Assembly: GCF_000018145.1 (NCBI RefSeq) | Contig: NC_009952.1 | Location: 3,720,001-3,784,000, forward strand | DNA length: 64,000 bases | Direction of reading: 5' to 3' | Origin: Dinoroseobacter shibae DFL 12 = DSM 16493 | GTDB taxonomy: Bacteria > Pseudomonadota > Alphaproteobacteria > Rhodobacterales > Rhodobacteraceae | Shown here: positions 31,498 through 43,344 of the stretch, in pieces | Position numbering within the stretch: position 1 is the first letter of the stretch | How the letters are laid out: the number at the start of each line of letters is the position of its first letter | The notes under the pieces: generated by a model | Told to the model about the DNA's origin: nothing | The model's input: the letters and a program-made list of their open reading frames with translations, nothing else | Database searches by the model: none | Translations under genes and position numbers: made by a program

Positions 31498-31506
31498 AAT
31501 ATAGCA
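31498..31506 (-). promoter_or_regulatory. Extended -10 element for the small minus-strand ORF
   Basis: Read on the minus strand the sequence is TGC followed by TATATT, an extended -10 box. Transcription would start near 31491, giving a leader of about 20 nt that includes the GGAG ribosome-binding site. No good -35 is seen, as expected for extended -10 promoters. Confidence 0.45.
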
Positions 31507-31597
31507 TTCGTATTCATTGAATTCATCTAAAAACTGCCACTTATCTATTACGAAAGTTGCGGCAGAAGGTTACATCCTGTGCACTTTGGAAAGATGC

Positions 31598-31996
31598 CTA
31601 TAGCCAATCGCGCAGGATCGGGATCAGCGGAATATCCGCGGGCGGCATCGGATACTCCCGGAGCTTGTTCGGCGCGACCCATTTAAGGGCCTGATTTTCA
31701 ACAGGTTTCGGGATACCCTGCCATTTCCGACAGGCAAAGAGCGGCATCAGCAGGTGGAAGTCGGCATAGCTGTGCGACGCGAAGGTTAGCGGGGCCAGGC
31801 AACTGTTCCAGGTCTCGATCCCGAGCTCTTCGCGCAACTCCCGAATCAAGCAGTTTTCGGGCGTTTCGCCCGGTTCGACCTTGCCACCGGGAAATTCCCA
31901 GAGCCCGGCCATGGATTTACCTTCGGGCCGCTGGGCCAGCAAAACCCGGCCATCGGCATCGATCAGGGCCACCGCCGAGACGAGAACCACCTTCAC
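31598..31996 (-). CDS. mutT: MutT-like NUDIX hydrolase
   Basis: This 132-residue protein is a NUDIX hydrolase of the 8-oxo-dGTP diphosphatase type. The Nudix box reads GGKVEPGETPENCLIRELREELGI (residues about 36-59; key residues G, E, RE..EE.G). The MAGLWEFPGGK lead-in and the C-terminal region with LKWVAPNKL fit MutT. The GTG start at 31996 overlaps the argJ TGA (GTGA), which implies translational coupling; argJ-mutT adjacency is common in Rhodobacterales. Confidence 0.9.
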   Translation of the reverse strand: MKVVLVSAVALIDADGRVLLAQRPEGKSMAGLWEFPGGKVEPGETPENCLIRELREELGIETWNSCLAPLTFASHSYADFHLLMPLFACRKWQGIPKPVENQALKWVAPNKLREYPMPPADIPLIPILRDWL

Positions 31997-33216
31997 GAGC
32001 GGTAGTCCGCGTTGATCTCGATGTAGCGCTTGGTCAGGTCGCAGGTCCAGACGGTCGCCGCCCCGGTTCCGAGGCCCAGATCGACCGCAACCTCGATCTC
32101 TTCGCGCTGCATGTAGGCGGCACCGGCGGCCTCGGTATAGCTGGGCGCGACCCAGCCATTCTCGGCCACGAGGATGTCGCCGAACCGGATGGTCAGCCGG
32201 TCGCGGTCGGCTTCGGCGCCGGACTTGCCCACGGCCATGACCACCCGGCCCCAATTCGGATCCTCCCCCGCGATGGCGGTCTTGACCAGCGGCGAATTGG
32301 CGATGGACAGGGCATGGGTGCGAGCATCCGCGTCGGTGCAGGCGCCGGTCACGCGGACGGTCACGAACTTCGTGGCCCCTTCGCCGTCGCGCACGACCTG
32401 GTGGGCGAGGTCCAGCATAACGCCATGCAGGGCGACCTCGAAGGCGGTGGACCCGGTCACATCGACCCCCGAGGCGCCCGTCGCCGCGAGCAGCAGCGTG
32501 TCGGAGGTGGAGGTGTCGCTGTCCACGGTGATGCAGTTGAAGGTCCGGTTCGTCAGCCGCGACAGCAACGCCTGCAGGTCGGCGCGCGGGATCGCCGCAT
32601 CGGTGAAGATGTAGACCAGCATGGTGGCCATGTCCGGCGCGATCATGCCGGACCCCTTGGCGATGCCCGCGATCCGCACCGGTTTGCCGTCGATCACGAT
32701 CTCGGCTCCGGCGCCCTTGGGGAAGGTGTCGGTGGTCATGATCGCCTCGGCAGCCTCGGCGATGCCCGCGGGGTCGAGGGCGGCGGCCAGGTCGGCCAGC
32801 TTGGCGGTGATGCGGTCATGGGGCAAACGCTCGCCGATCACCCCGGTGGAGGAGGTGAAGACCCGCGCCGCGGGCAGGCCCAGCACCCCGGCCACCGCGT
32901 CGCTGATCGCGGCGACGGACTCGTCGCCTGCCTTGCCGGTAAAGGCGTTGGAGTTGCCCGAATTCACGACGATCGCCGCGCCTTCCGGTCCGTCACCGTC
33001 GATCTTGGCCTGGCAGTCGCACACATTGGCCGAGCGGGTGGCGGAGCGGGTGAACACCCCGGCGAGCACACTGCCGGGGGCACACAGCGCCAGCATCACG
33101 TCGCGGCGCCCGGCATAGCGCACACCGGCCTCGGCCGTGGCGAAAGAGACGCCGGAAATCACCGGCAGGTCGGGAAACGCTGCCGGGGCGAGCGGGGAGG
33201 TCGGGTATTTGGCCAT
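31993..33216 (-). CDS. argJ: Bifunctional ornithine acetyltransferase / N-acetylglutamate synthase
   Basis: ArgJ recycles the acetyl group between N-acetylornithine and glutamate, and in the bifunctional form also uses acetyl-CoA, in arginine synthesis. The 407-residue precursor has the autocleavage site at MATML (Thr198 as the new N-terminal nucleophile), in the family motif KGSGMIAPDMATMLVY. The oxyanion segment STGVIGERLP (about residues 123-132) and NSGNSNAFTG are also typical. A parvulin gene lies 77 bp upstream on the same strand. Confidence 0.95.
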   Translation of the reverse strand: MAKYPTSPLAPAAFPDLPVISGVSFATAEAGVRYAGRRDVMLALCAPGSVLAGVFTRSATRSANVCDCQAKIDGDGPEGAAIVVNSGNSNAFTGKAGDESVAAISDAVAGVLGLPAARVFTSSTGVIGERLPHDRITAKLADLAAALDPAGIAEAAEAIMTTDTFPKGAGAEIVIDGKPVRIAGIAKGSGMIAPDMATMLVYIFTDAAIPRADLQALLSRLTNRTFNCITVDSDTSTSDTLLLAATGASGVDVTGSTAFEVALHGVMLDLAHQVVRDGEGATKFVTVRVTGACTDADARTHALSIANSPLVKTAIAGEDPNWGRVVMAVGKSGAEADRDRLTIRFGDILVAENGWVAPSYTEAAGAAYMQREEIEVAVDLGLGTGAATVWTCDLTKRYIEINADYRS

Positions 33217-33293
33217 GGGCGGGATCCGGGCAAGGGGCGTGCGCGCAACTGGAGGGGCCGGGGCGCGGCCCGGCCCGTTCGATAAAGAGTGGC

Positions 33294-34136
33294 TCAGTCC
33301 AGGAGGGAAGTGTCGCGGATCAGGGCCGGGTCGATCTCCGCCTCGGACCGGGTGATCTCGGTTGCCGCGACCAGCGAGTCCACGACTTCCTGGGCCGCCT
33401 CTTCACTCAAGCGCTCTTCGAGCCTGCCCCGTACCTCTTCGAGGGGTTGGGCGGCAGAGTCGCGGATGTCATTCAGCCGGATCACGTGCCAGCCGAATTG
33501 CGTTTCCACCGGCTCGGATACGGTCCCGGGTTCCATCCTGATGACGGCCATTTCGAACGGGGCCACCATCATCCCCGGCCCGAACCAGCCAAGTTCCCCG
33601 CCATTGGGTCCCGACGGGCCGACGGACCGTGCTCTTGCCAGTTCCGCGAAATCGGCACCGCCTTCGAGTTCGGTCACCAGTGCCTGGGCCTCCTCCTCGG
33701 TTTCCACCAGGATGTGAGAGGCGTTGAATTCTTTCTCCGGCTCGATGTTACCGAATTCCGCGTCATACAAGGCCTGCACGCTCTCCTCGGTCACGGCGGC
33801 CTCGATGGCGCCGTCGATGATCGAATTCGCCATCAGGGCCCAGCGTTGGCTTTCCAGCGACAGCTCCAGCTCCTTGGAGAGCGAGTCGCCCATGGACTGC
33901 GCCAGGGCCACCTGGCGGATCATCTGCTCCAGAAGGCCGGAATACAGCCGATCGTCGGCCAGTTGCTGGAATTGCGTGGGCAGACTGCTTGCCACAGCGA
34001 TCAGGTGGCCGAGGGTGATTTCCTCGCCGCCGACGGTTGCCAGAACCGTGTCGGCATCCTGGGCCTGGACGGCCACGGGGCTCAGCAAGGTCAGGCCAAG
34101 CGCGAGCCTGGCGAGGGGCTTCCGAATGATGTTCAC
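33294..34136 (-). CDS. Periplasmic parvulin-type peptidyl-prolyl isomerase
   Basis: This 280-residue protein has a signal peptide (to about VQAQ, residue 26), an N-terminal helical chaperone-like domain and a parvulin domain. The parvulin domain (about residues 138-230) is recognisable from FNASHILVETEEEAQ, SVGPSGPNGGELGWFGPG and FGWHVIRL. It is likely a periplasmic PPIase aiding folding of exported or outer-membrane proteins. The start is GTG at 34136 with GGAG 8-11 bp before it. It is transcribed divergently from secA, the preprotein translocase ATPase, a fitting neighbour. The last residues (IRDTSLLD) are hydrophilic, with no anchor. Confidence 0.9.
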   Translation of the reverse strand: MNIIRKPLARLALGLTLLSPVAVQAQDADTVLATVGGEEITLGHLIAVASSLPTQFQQLADDRLYSGLLEQMIRQVALAQSMGDSLSKELELSLESQRWALMANSIIDGAIEAAVTEESVQALYDAEFGNIEPEKEFNASHILVETEEEAQALVTELEGGADFAELARARSVGPSGPNGGELGWFGPGMMVAPFEMAVIRMEPGTVSEPVETQFGWHVIRLNDIRDSAAQPLEEVRGRLEERLSEEAAQEVVDSLVAATEITRSEAEIDPALIRDTSLLD

Positions 34137-34175
34137 GAGGGTGTCTCCTGTTGCGCGCGCGTTGGCAGCGTTTTT

Positions 34176-34224
34176 GCCTTGTTCACAAGGCCACGTTGAC
34201 AGTTTCCGGGCAGGCCCTTAGATG
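34176..34224 (+). promoter_or_regulatory. secA promoter with upstream palindrome
   Basis: TTGACA at 34196-34201 with TAGATG 17 bp later (34219-34224) is a likely secA promoter. A perfect palindrome GCCTTGT-TC-ACAAGGC (34176-34191) ends 4 bp before the -35 box, in the gap shared by the divergent parvulin and secA genes. It could be an operator for either gene. The rest of the 227-bp gap holds no evident gene. Confidence 0.5.
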
Positions 34225-34363
34225 CGGTATGTCCCCGGGGGCCCTTTGGCCGCACCGTCTCTGATGCCGTTTGTAAGCCGCAGCCGAGGCGTGGGCAAGC
34301 GCGGAGCTTCGGGCAGAGTTCACGATAGGTCGAGACGGCCTAAACCGGAGTACGAAATCGACA

Positions 34364-37068
<2,705 letters not shown>

Positions 37069-37090
<22 letters not shown>

Positions 37091-38595
37091 GCGCCCGTCT
37101 CGCCGGGCTGGTCCTGGCGGCTTGCCTGTCGCCGGGGGCGGCCCTGGCCGAGCCCGTGACGCTGACCGCGCGGTCGGACGGGTTTTCCGTGACCGGCGAT
37201 CTGGTGGCTTTCGATGGCCGCTTTTACCGCGTCGACGCGCCCGAGGGGGTGCTGACCCTGTCCGCGGCGCAGGTGGACTGCGCCGGGGCGGCCTGCCCGG
37301 CGGCGAACGAGACGACCGGGTTCGCGGTGACCTCGGCTTTCGGACCCGGCGCGGTCGTTCTGCCCGCCCTGATCCAGGCCTATGCCCGGGCGCGGGATCT
37401 GCCGCTGCGGCGCGAAGACCTGGACGCCACCCATATCCGTTTCGCGCTGGGCGATGACACCACGCCGCGCCGCTTCCCCATTTCCCTGCGCCTCGCCCTG
37501 AGCGGCGAAGGCTTCGCGGATCTCGCCGTGGGTGAGGCCGACATGGTGCTCGCGGACCGGTTGATCTCGGAGGCGGAGTTGAGCGTCGCGCGGGATGCCG
37601 GGCTCGGCGATCTTTCCGCGCCGGGGCAGGAGCGGGTTCTGGCCTGGGATGCTCTGGTGGCGGTGACGTCGCCGCGTCGTCCGCGGCAGCCGGTCGATCC
37701 GGCACAGGTGCTGGCCCTCTGGGATATGTCCGCGCCCGATTGGCGCGCGCTGGGCTTCGCCGAGGGGCCGCTGCGGCTCCATGCCCGGGCCCATGGCGGG
37801 GATCTGGTCAAGCTGCGTCCGGACGGGGCCCTGCCCGCGGCCCCGGTGACTTACCACGAACAGGGTGCGGGCCTGGCCGCCGTGGTGCGGGAGCAGCCCT
37901 CGGGCCTGGGCCTCGTCGCCTTGTCAGAACGCGGCCCGGCGCAGGCCTTGCCGCTGGCCGGGGCCTGCGGGCTCACCCATGCGCCCACGCGTGCGGCCCT
38001 GACCCTGGGGCGCTACCCCTGGGCGATGCCGCTCACCGCTTATTTGCCGGAGCGGCGCATGCCCTTGGATCTGGCCGATTTCCTGGCGTTTCTGGACAGC
38101 GAGGCCGCCGGGCGCGTTGTGGACCGGGCCGGGTTTGCGCAACCGTCGCTGGCGCCGGTCGCCTCGGACCTCGCCGCGCGGGTGCTGCGGGCCCTGGCCG
38201 GGGCCTCGGATGCGGATCTGCCGCGCCTGCAGGAGGTGGCGCGACGGCTGGGGCAGGCGACCCAGCTTGGCCTGACCTTCCGGCCCGATGCCGCGGATCG
38301 GGGCGGTCGTGCCCTGTCGGCGGCGGCGCTGGAGATGCTGGCGGAGGCCGAAGACGGACGTTTTCTTCTCGCCGCCCATGCCCCGACCCGCGCGCAGGCG
38401 GAGGCGGACGCAGGTCAGCTGCTGGTCGAGCTTGCCGCGCTGCGCGGGGGGCGCGCGCCGCTGGAGATCGAGGTGGCGGCCCTGGGCCCGGCCCTGCCCG
38501 TGGCCTGCGCCGATGCGCCCTGGGCCGCGTCGATGAACCGGCGGATCGATGTCTGGCGCCTGCCCGCTACAGGTAGCCCTCCGCGCGGAAACTGA
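37069..38595 (+). CDS. Periplasmic PstS-like substrate-binding protein with degenerate OmpA-like C-terminus
   Basis: A 508-residue precursor with a signal peptide ([19 protein letters not shown]). The middle part (about residues 70-330) resembles phosphate-type periplasmic binding folds, with [20 protein letters not shown] and [14 protein letters not shown]. The last 110 residues look like a worn OmpA peptidoglycan-binding domain, ending MNRRIDVWR where OmpA proteins have NRRVEI. The likely start is TTG at 37069, inside the secA tail frame and 8 bp after GGAAAGAAG; CTG at 37087 is possible. The 3' end overlaps radC by 29 bp on the opposite strand. The ligand is unknown. Confidence 0.6.
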
Positions 38596-39331
38596 CCTCC
38601 CGCGACTTGCCGATCACCAGGTGATCATGGAGCCGCAGGCCGAGCACCTCGGCCGCGTCGCGGATCGCGTAGGTCATGGTGATGTCCTGCTCCGACGGGG
38701 TGGGGTCTCCGGAGGGGTGGTTGTGCACCAGGATCAGGGCCGAGGCGTTCAGCTCCAGCGCGCGTTTGGCGATCTCCCGCGGATAGACGGGCACGTGATC
38801 CACGGTCCCCCGCGCCTGCGCCTCGTCCGCGATCAGCACGTTCTTGTTATCGAGATACAGCACCCGGAAGTGTTCCGTATCCAGGTGGGCCATGGCGGTC
38901 TGGCAGTATTCCAGCAAGGCGTCCCAGCTCGAGACCACGGGGCGTTGCAACACCTTGCCGCGGGCCAGCCGATGGGCGGCGGCCTCCACGATCTTCAGCT
39001 CCAGCGCCACGGCCTCACCCACCCCGTCCACGGCCCGCAGCCGGGGCAGGGGGGCGGCCAGAACATGGGTGAAATCGCCGAATTCCTCGATCAGGCGCCG
39101 GGCAAGCGGTTTGACATCCTGCCGGGGAATGGCACGGAACAGAACAAGCTCCAGCAACTCGTAATCCGGCATCGCCTCCGCCCCGCCCGCGAGGAAGCGT
39201 TCGCGCAAACGCTTGCGGTGATCCTTGAGGTAGGATGGGGTTTTCTCCTGCCGCGCGGGGGCGGGTGCCACAGGGCGTGCGTCACCGAAGAGCGGCAGGG
39301 GGGATTCGTGAAAGGCATGGGCGCGCGGCAT
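38567..39331 (-). CDS. radC: RadC/JAB-domain protein
   Basis: This 254-residue RadC-family protein has an N-terminal helix-hairpin-helix region (about residues 50-120, LRAVDGVGEAVALELK) and a C-terminal JAB/MPN metalloprotease-like domain. The latter has the zinc motif HNHPSGDPTPSEQD (about residues 200-213) and an upstream glutamate in YPREIAKRALE. RadC proteins were once linked to DNA repair, but their biochemical role is unclear. It converges on the PstS-like gene with a 29-bp overlap and lies 35 bp upstream of the dnaJ 3' end. Confidence 0.9.
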   Translation of the reverse strand: MPRAHAFHESPLPLFGDARPVAPAPARQEKTPSYLKDHRKRLRERFLAGGAEAMPDYELLELVLFRAIPRQDVKPLARRLIEEFGDFTHVLAAPLPRLRAVDGVGEAVALELKIVEAAAHRLARGKVLQRPVVSSWDALLEYCQTAMAHLDTEHFRVLYLDNKNVLIADEAQARGTVDHVPVYPREIAKRALELNASALILVHNHPSGDPTPSEQDITMTYAIRDAAEVLGLRLHDHLVIGKSREVSFRAEGYL

Positions 39332-39366
39332 GGGGGCTACCCTGCCGCGCGATGCTTTCCGAAAGG

Positions 39367-40518
39367 TTAACTCTTCATCCCGTCCCAGAAGCTTTTGACG
39401 GTCTTGAAGAACTTCGAGGTCTCGGGCTGGTTGTCCTGGCTCTCGGCCTCGAACTCGCGCAAGAGCTCCCGCTGGCGCATGGTGAGGTTGACCGGGGTTT
39501 CCACCGCCAGCTCGATGAACATGTCACCGGTGCCCGCACCGCGCAGGGCGGGCATGCCTTTGCCGCGGAGGCGCATCTGCCGGCCCGACTGGCTGCCGGA
39601 GGGAATCTTCACCCGGCTGCGGCCGCCTTCGATGGTGGGCACTTCCACGTCGCCGCCAAGTGCTGCTGAGGTCATGCTGACCGGGACGCGGCAATATAGG
39701 TCGAGGCCTTCGCGCTGGAAGATCCGGTGCTCTTCGACCTCGATGAAGATATAGAGATCCCCCGACGGACCGCCCCGCACACCCGCATCGCCCTCGCCCG
39801 CGAGCCGGATCCGGGTGCCGGTTTCCACGCCTGCGGGGATATTGACGCTGAGCGCGCGGGTCTTTTCCTCGCGCCCGGCCCCTCGGCAGGCCTGACAGGG
39901 GTTCTTGATGATCTGACCCATACCAGAACACGTCGGGCAGGTTTTCTCGATGGTGAAGAAGCCCTGCTGCGCGCGCACCTTGCCCATGCCGGAGCAGGTC
40001 GGGCAGACCACGGGCTCCGCGCCGCCCTCGGCGCCTGTGCCCTCACAGGCGCTGCAGCTGACCGTGCCGGGGACAGAGATAGTTTTCTGCATGCCCATGA
40101 AGGCCTGCTCCAGGGTGATCCGAAGGTTGTAGCGCAGGTCCGAGCCGCGCGCGGCCCGCTGGCGTCCGCCGCCCCGCTGGCCGCCCATGAAATCGCCGAA
40201 GAGGTCCTCGAACACGTCCGAAAAGGCGGAGGCGAAATCGCCCTGTCCCTGGCCGCCGAAGCCGCCGGGCCCGCGCGGCCCGCCGGAGCCGTTTTCGAAC
40301 GCCGCGTGACCATAGCGGTCATAGGCGGCCTTCTTGTCGGGGTCCTTCAGGATGTCATAGGCCTCGTTGGCCTCCTTGAACTGCGCTTCGGCATTGGGGT
40401 TGTCCGAATTCCGATCCGGGTGCAGCTCCTTGGCCTTCTTGCGAAAGCCTTTCTTGATCTCGTCGGGAGACGCCCCCTTGGACACGCCCAGGACGTCGTA
40501 ATAGTCGCGTTTGGCCAT
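39367..40518 (-). CDS. dnaJ: Chaperone DnaJ
   Basis: DnaJ stimulates DnaK ATPase and delivers unfolded clients. The 383-residue protein has a J domain with the HPD motif (ELHPDRN, about residues 32-38), a Gly/Phe-rich region (about 75-110), and a zinc domain with four CxxCxGxG repeats: [24 protein letters not shown] and CQACRGAG. The C-terminal substrate domain follows. It is downstream of dnaK on the same strand, separated by 75 bp that contain a strong hairpin. Confidence 0.97.
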   Translation of the reverse strand: MAKRDYYDVLGVSKGASPDEIKKGFRKKAKELHPDRNSDNPNAEAQFKEANEAYDILKDPDKKAAYDRYGHAAFENGSGGPRGPGGFGGQGQGDFASAFSDVFEDLFGDFMGGQRGGGRQRAARGSDLRYNLRITLEQAFMGMQKTISVPGTVSCSACEGTGAEGGAEPVVCPTCSGMGKVRAQQGFFTIEKTCPTCSGMGQIIKNPCQACRGAGREEKTRALSVNIPAGVETGTRIRLAGEGDAGVRGGPSGDLYIFIEVEEHRIFQREGLDLYCRVPVSMTSAALGGDVEVPTIEGGRSRVKIPSGSQSGRQMRLRGKGMPALRGAGTGDMFIELAVETPVNLTMRQRELLREFEAESQDNQPETSKFFKTVKSFWDGMKS

Positions 40519-40544
40519 GACCGGATTCCTTCACTTAAACGCAC

Positions 40545-40573
40545 GCGCCGACCCGCAAGTCACGGGTCGGCGC
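40545..40573 (-). other. Hairpin between dnaK and dnaJ
   Basis: An 11-bp perfect stem (GCGCCGACCCG / CGGGTCGGCGC) with a 7-nt loop. No T-run follows on the minus strand, so it is more likely a partial attenuator or mRNA-processing/stability element setting the dnaK:dnaJ ratio than a full terminator. Confidence 0.6.
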
Positions 40574-40593
40574 AGGGGTCCGTTTCGCGGGGC

Positions 40594-42513
40594 TCAGCCC
40601 TGCTTCCGGTCGTCCAGGTCTTCGAAATCGGCGTCCACGATGTCGTCGTCGACCTCGCGTGCCTTGTCGCCATCCGCCTCGGGGGCTTCTTCCCCCGCGG
40701 CTTCCTGCTGCGACTTGTAGATCGCCTCGCCGAGCTTCATGGCCGCGTCGGTGACGTTTTGGATGCCGGACTTGATCTTGCCCACATCGTCGCCTTCCAG
40801 CGTTTCCTTGAGCGCGGAGACCGCCAGTTCGATCGCCTCGACGGTCGAGGGATCGACCTTGTCGCCATGCTCTTCGAGGGACTTCTCCGTCGAATGCACG
40901 AGGCTCTCGGCCTGGTTCTTGGTCTCGACCAGTTCCTTGCGCTGCTTGTCGGCGTCGGCATTGGCCTCGGCGTCGCGCACCATCTGATCGATCTCCTCGT
41001 CGGACAGACCGCCGGACGCCTGGATCGTGATCTTCTGCTCCTTGCCGGTGCCCTTGTCCTTGGCCGACACGGAGACGATGCCGTTGGCGTCGATGTCGAA
41101 GGTCACCTCGATCTGCGGCATCCCCCGCGGGGCGGGCGGGATGTCTTCAAGGTTGAACTGGCCGAGCATCTTGTTGTCGGCCGCCATCTCGCGCTCGCCC
41201 TGGAACACGCGGATCGTCACGGCGTTCTGGTTGTCCTCGGCGGTGGAGAAGACCTGGGACTTCTTGGTCGGGATGGTCGTGTTGCGGTCAATGAGACGCG
41301 TGAACACGCCGCCCAGGGTCTCGATACCCAGGGACAGGGGCGTCACGTCCAGCAGAACCACGTCCTTGACGTCGCCTTGCAGAACACCGGCCTGGATCGC
41401 AGCGCCCATTGCGACGACCTCATCGGGGTTCACGCCCTTGTGCGGCTCCTTGCCGAAGAACTTCGACACTTCCTCGGTGACCCGCGGCATCCGCGTCATG
41501 CCGCCGACCAGAACCACCTCGTCGATGTCCGAGGTGCTGAGCCCGGCATCCTTCAGAGCGTCCTTGCACGGCTTCAGCGAGGCCTTGATCAGGTCGGCCA
41601 CCAGGCTTTCCAGCTTCGCGCGGGTGAGCTTCATCACCATGTGCAAAGGCTGGCCGCCATTGGGGTCCATCGAGATGAACGGCTGGTTGATCTCGGTCTG
41701 GGTCGAGGAGCTCAGCTCGATCTTGGCCTTCTCGGCGGCTTCCTTCAGGCGCTGCAGGGCCATCTTGTCCTTGGTCAGGTCGACGCCATGTTCTTTCTTG
41801 AACTCGTCGGCCAGGTAATTGACGATCCGCATGTCGAAGTCTTCCCCGCCGAGGAAGGTGTCCCCGTTGGTGGATTTCACTTCGAACAGGCCGTCGTCGA
41901 TTTCCAGGATCGTGATGTCGAACGTACCGCCGCCGAGGTCATAGACCGCGATCGTCTGGGTGTCGGACTTGTCGAGGCCGTAGGCGAGCGCCGCCGCGGT
42001 CGGCTCGTTGATGATGCGCAGCACGTCGAGGCCGGCGATCTTGCCCGCGTCCTTGGTCGCTTGGCGCTGGGCGTCGTTGAAATAGGCCGGGACGGTGATG
42101 ACCGCCTGGGTGACATCCTCGCCGAGATAGCTTTCGGCGGTTTCCTTCATCTTCTTGAGGATGAGGGCCGAGACCTGCGCGGGGGAGAAATTCTCGCCTT
42201 TCACGCTGACCCAGGCGTCGCCGTTTCCGCCGTTCACCACGGCGTAGGGCAGGTTCTTCTTGTCTTTTTCCAGATCTGCATCGTCGAACCGACGCCCGAT
42301 CAGGCGCTTGACGCCAAAGACGGTGTTTTCCGGGTTGGTGACCGCCTGGCGCTTGGCCGGCTGGCCCACGAGCCGTTCGTCGTCCGTGTAGCCGACGATG
42401 GAGGGCGTGGTCCGCGCCCCTTCGGAGTTTTCGATGACCCGCGGTTGCGAGCCGTCCATGATGGCAACGCACGAGTTCGTGGTGCCGAGGTCGATACCAA
42501 TGACTTTACCCAT
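40594..42513 (-). CDS. dnaK: Chaperone DnaK (Hsp70)
   Basis: DnaK is the ATP-dependent Hsp70 chaperone. The 639-residue protein has the N-terminal signature [19 protein letters not shown], phosphate-binding [13 protein letters not shown], the [10 protein letters not shown] motif, and a substrate-binding domain followed by a helical lid. The tail is acidic and ends [13 protein letters not shown]. The ATG at 42513 has AAAGGGA upstream; an ATG six codons earlier adds residues not found in DnaK and sits on the ribosome-binding site. It is controlled by an RpoH-type promoter. Confidence 0.98.
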   Translation of the reverse strand: MGKVIGIDLGTTNSCVAIMDGSQPRVIENSEGARTTPSIVGYTDDERLVGQPAKRQAVTNPENTVFGVKRLIGRRFDDADLEKDKKNLPYAVVNGGNGDAWVSVKGENFSPAQVSALILKKMKETAESYLGEDVTQAVITVPAYFNDAQRQATKDAGKIAGLDVLRIINEPTAAALAYGLDKSDTQTIAVYDLGGGTFDITILEIDDGLFEVKSTNGDTFLGGEDFDMRIVNYLADEFKKEHGVDLTKDKMALQRLKEAAEKAKIELSSSTQTEINQPFISMDPNGGQPLHMVMKLTRAKLESLVADLIKASLKPCKDALKDAGLSTSDIDEVVLVGGMTRMPRVTEEVSKFFGKEPHKGVNPDEVVAMGAAIQAGVLQGDVKDVVLLDVTPLSLGIETLGGVFTRLIDRNTTIPTKKSQVFSTAEDNQNAVTIRVFQGEREMAADNKMLGQFNLEDIPPAPRGMPQIEVTFDIDANGIVSVSAKDKGTGKEQKITIQASGGLSDEEIDQMVRDAEANADADKQRKELVETKNQAESLVHSTEKSLEEHGDKVDPSTVEAIELAVSALKETLEGDDVGKIKSGIQNVTDAAMKLGEAIYKSQQEAAGEEAPEADGDKAREVDDDIVDADFEDLDDRKQG

Positions 42514-42618
42514 TGCGATGTTCCCTTTCATCTAGGCGATTGTTTGGAGGCAAGATCCGTGAGCGGCCTCTCGTCTCCGATCCCTGAAAGATCACGGGGC
42601 CCGCGATCAAGTTCTCGG

Positions 42619-42650
42619 CGTATATAAGGAGGGGGTTGGGGTGCTGCAAG
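42619..42650 (-). promoter_or_regulatory. RpoH (sigma-32) type promoter of dnaK
   Basis: On the minus strand the sequence is CTTG (42650-42647), 18 bp, then CTTATATACG (42628-42619). This is a full match to the alphaproteobacterial heat-shock consensus CTTG-N17/18-CYTATNTNNG. Transcription would begin near 42612, giving a leader of about 100 nt before dnaK. The promoter also lies 29 bp upstream of the divergent alkB start. Confidence 0.75.
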
Positions 42651-42678
42651 CGCCCCCCCGGTGCAGAAAGGGTCAGAA

Positions 42679-43314
42679 ATGGAGAAAAAGCCGATTGTGC
42701 CCGATGCTATTGCGCCGGATTTGCGCCTGCGCGGGGTCGCGATTTACAAGGGGTTTGTGGACCGCGCCGCGCAGGAAGCCCTGGTGGAGGATCTGCGCGG
42801 GGTGGCCCGGGCGGCACCGTTCTATCGCCCGGTGACCCCGTCGGGCAAGGCGATGTCGGTGCGTATGACGGCGGCCGGACGGTTCGGCTGGGTGTCCGAC
42901 CGCCAAGGCTATCGCTATGCGCCGACGCATCCGGGCGGGGGCGCATGGCCGGATATTCCGAACTCGGTTCTCACGATCTGGGACAGGCTCGTGCCGGAGG
43001 CGCGCAGGCCTGAGTGCTGCCTCGTGAATTTCTACGATGCCCACGCGAAGATGGGCCTGCACCAGGACCGGGACGAGGCCGATTTCAGCCAGCCGGTGCT
43101 GTCGGTGTCTTTGGGCGATGCGGCGCGGTTCCGGGTCGGGTCCACCAGCCGTGGGGGCACGACCGAATCGCTTTGGCTCGAATCGGGCGATGTCGCAGTG
43201 ATGGGCGGAGAGGCGCGGCTGATCCATCACGGGATCGACCGGATCAAACCGGGCAGCTCCACGCTCCTGCCCGAAGGCGGGCGGATCAACCTGACCCTCC
43301 GTGTGGTCACCTGA
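42679..43314 (+). CDS. alkB: AlkB-type alkylated DNA repair dioxygenase
   Basis: AlkB uses Fe(II) and 2-oxoglutarate to remove methyl groups from 1-methyladenine and 3-methylcytosine in DNA or RNA. The 211-residue product carries the iron ligands HQD (H128, D130) and a distal His in LIHHGIDRI (about residue 184), and the 2OG-binding arginines near the end (GRINLTLRVV). The NFYDAHAKMGLHQDRDE motif is diagnostic. The ATG at 42679 follows AGAAAGGG; an in-frame GTG at 42661 is less likely. Confidence 0.94.
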   Translation: MEKKPIVPDAIAPDLRLRGVAIYKGFVDRAAQEALVEDLRGVARAAPFYRPVTPSGKAMSVRMTAAGRFGWVSDRQGYRYAPTHPGGGAWPDIPNSVLTIWDRLVPEARRPECCLVNFYDAHAKMGLHQDRDEADFSQPVLSVSLGDAARFRVGSTSRGGTTESLWLESGDVAVMGGEARLIHHGIDRIKPGSSTLLPEGGRINLTLRVVT

Positions 43315-43344
43315 CAGCGGCGCGCGCCCTGTCCCGCACCGCCC

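Noticed and set aside
40041-40200. Cys-rich repeats resembling a mobile element or CRISPR-like repeat.
   Set aside because: They are the four CxxCxGxG zinc repeats of DnaJ.
39727-42627. A 966-codon open frame on the plus strand.
   Set aside because: It lies opposite dnaJ and dnaK, both of which have all family motifs; the frame has no recognisable domain.
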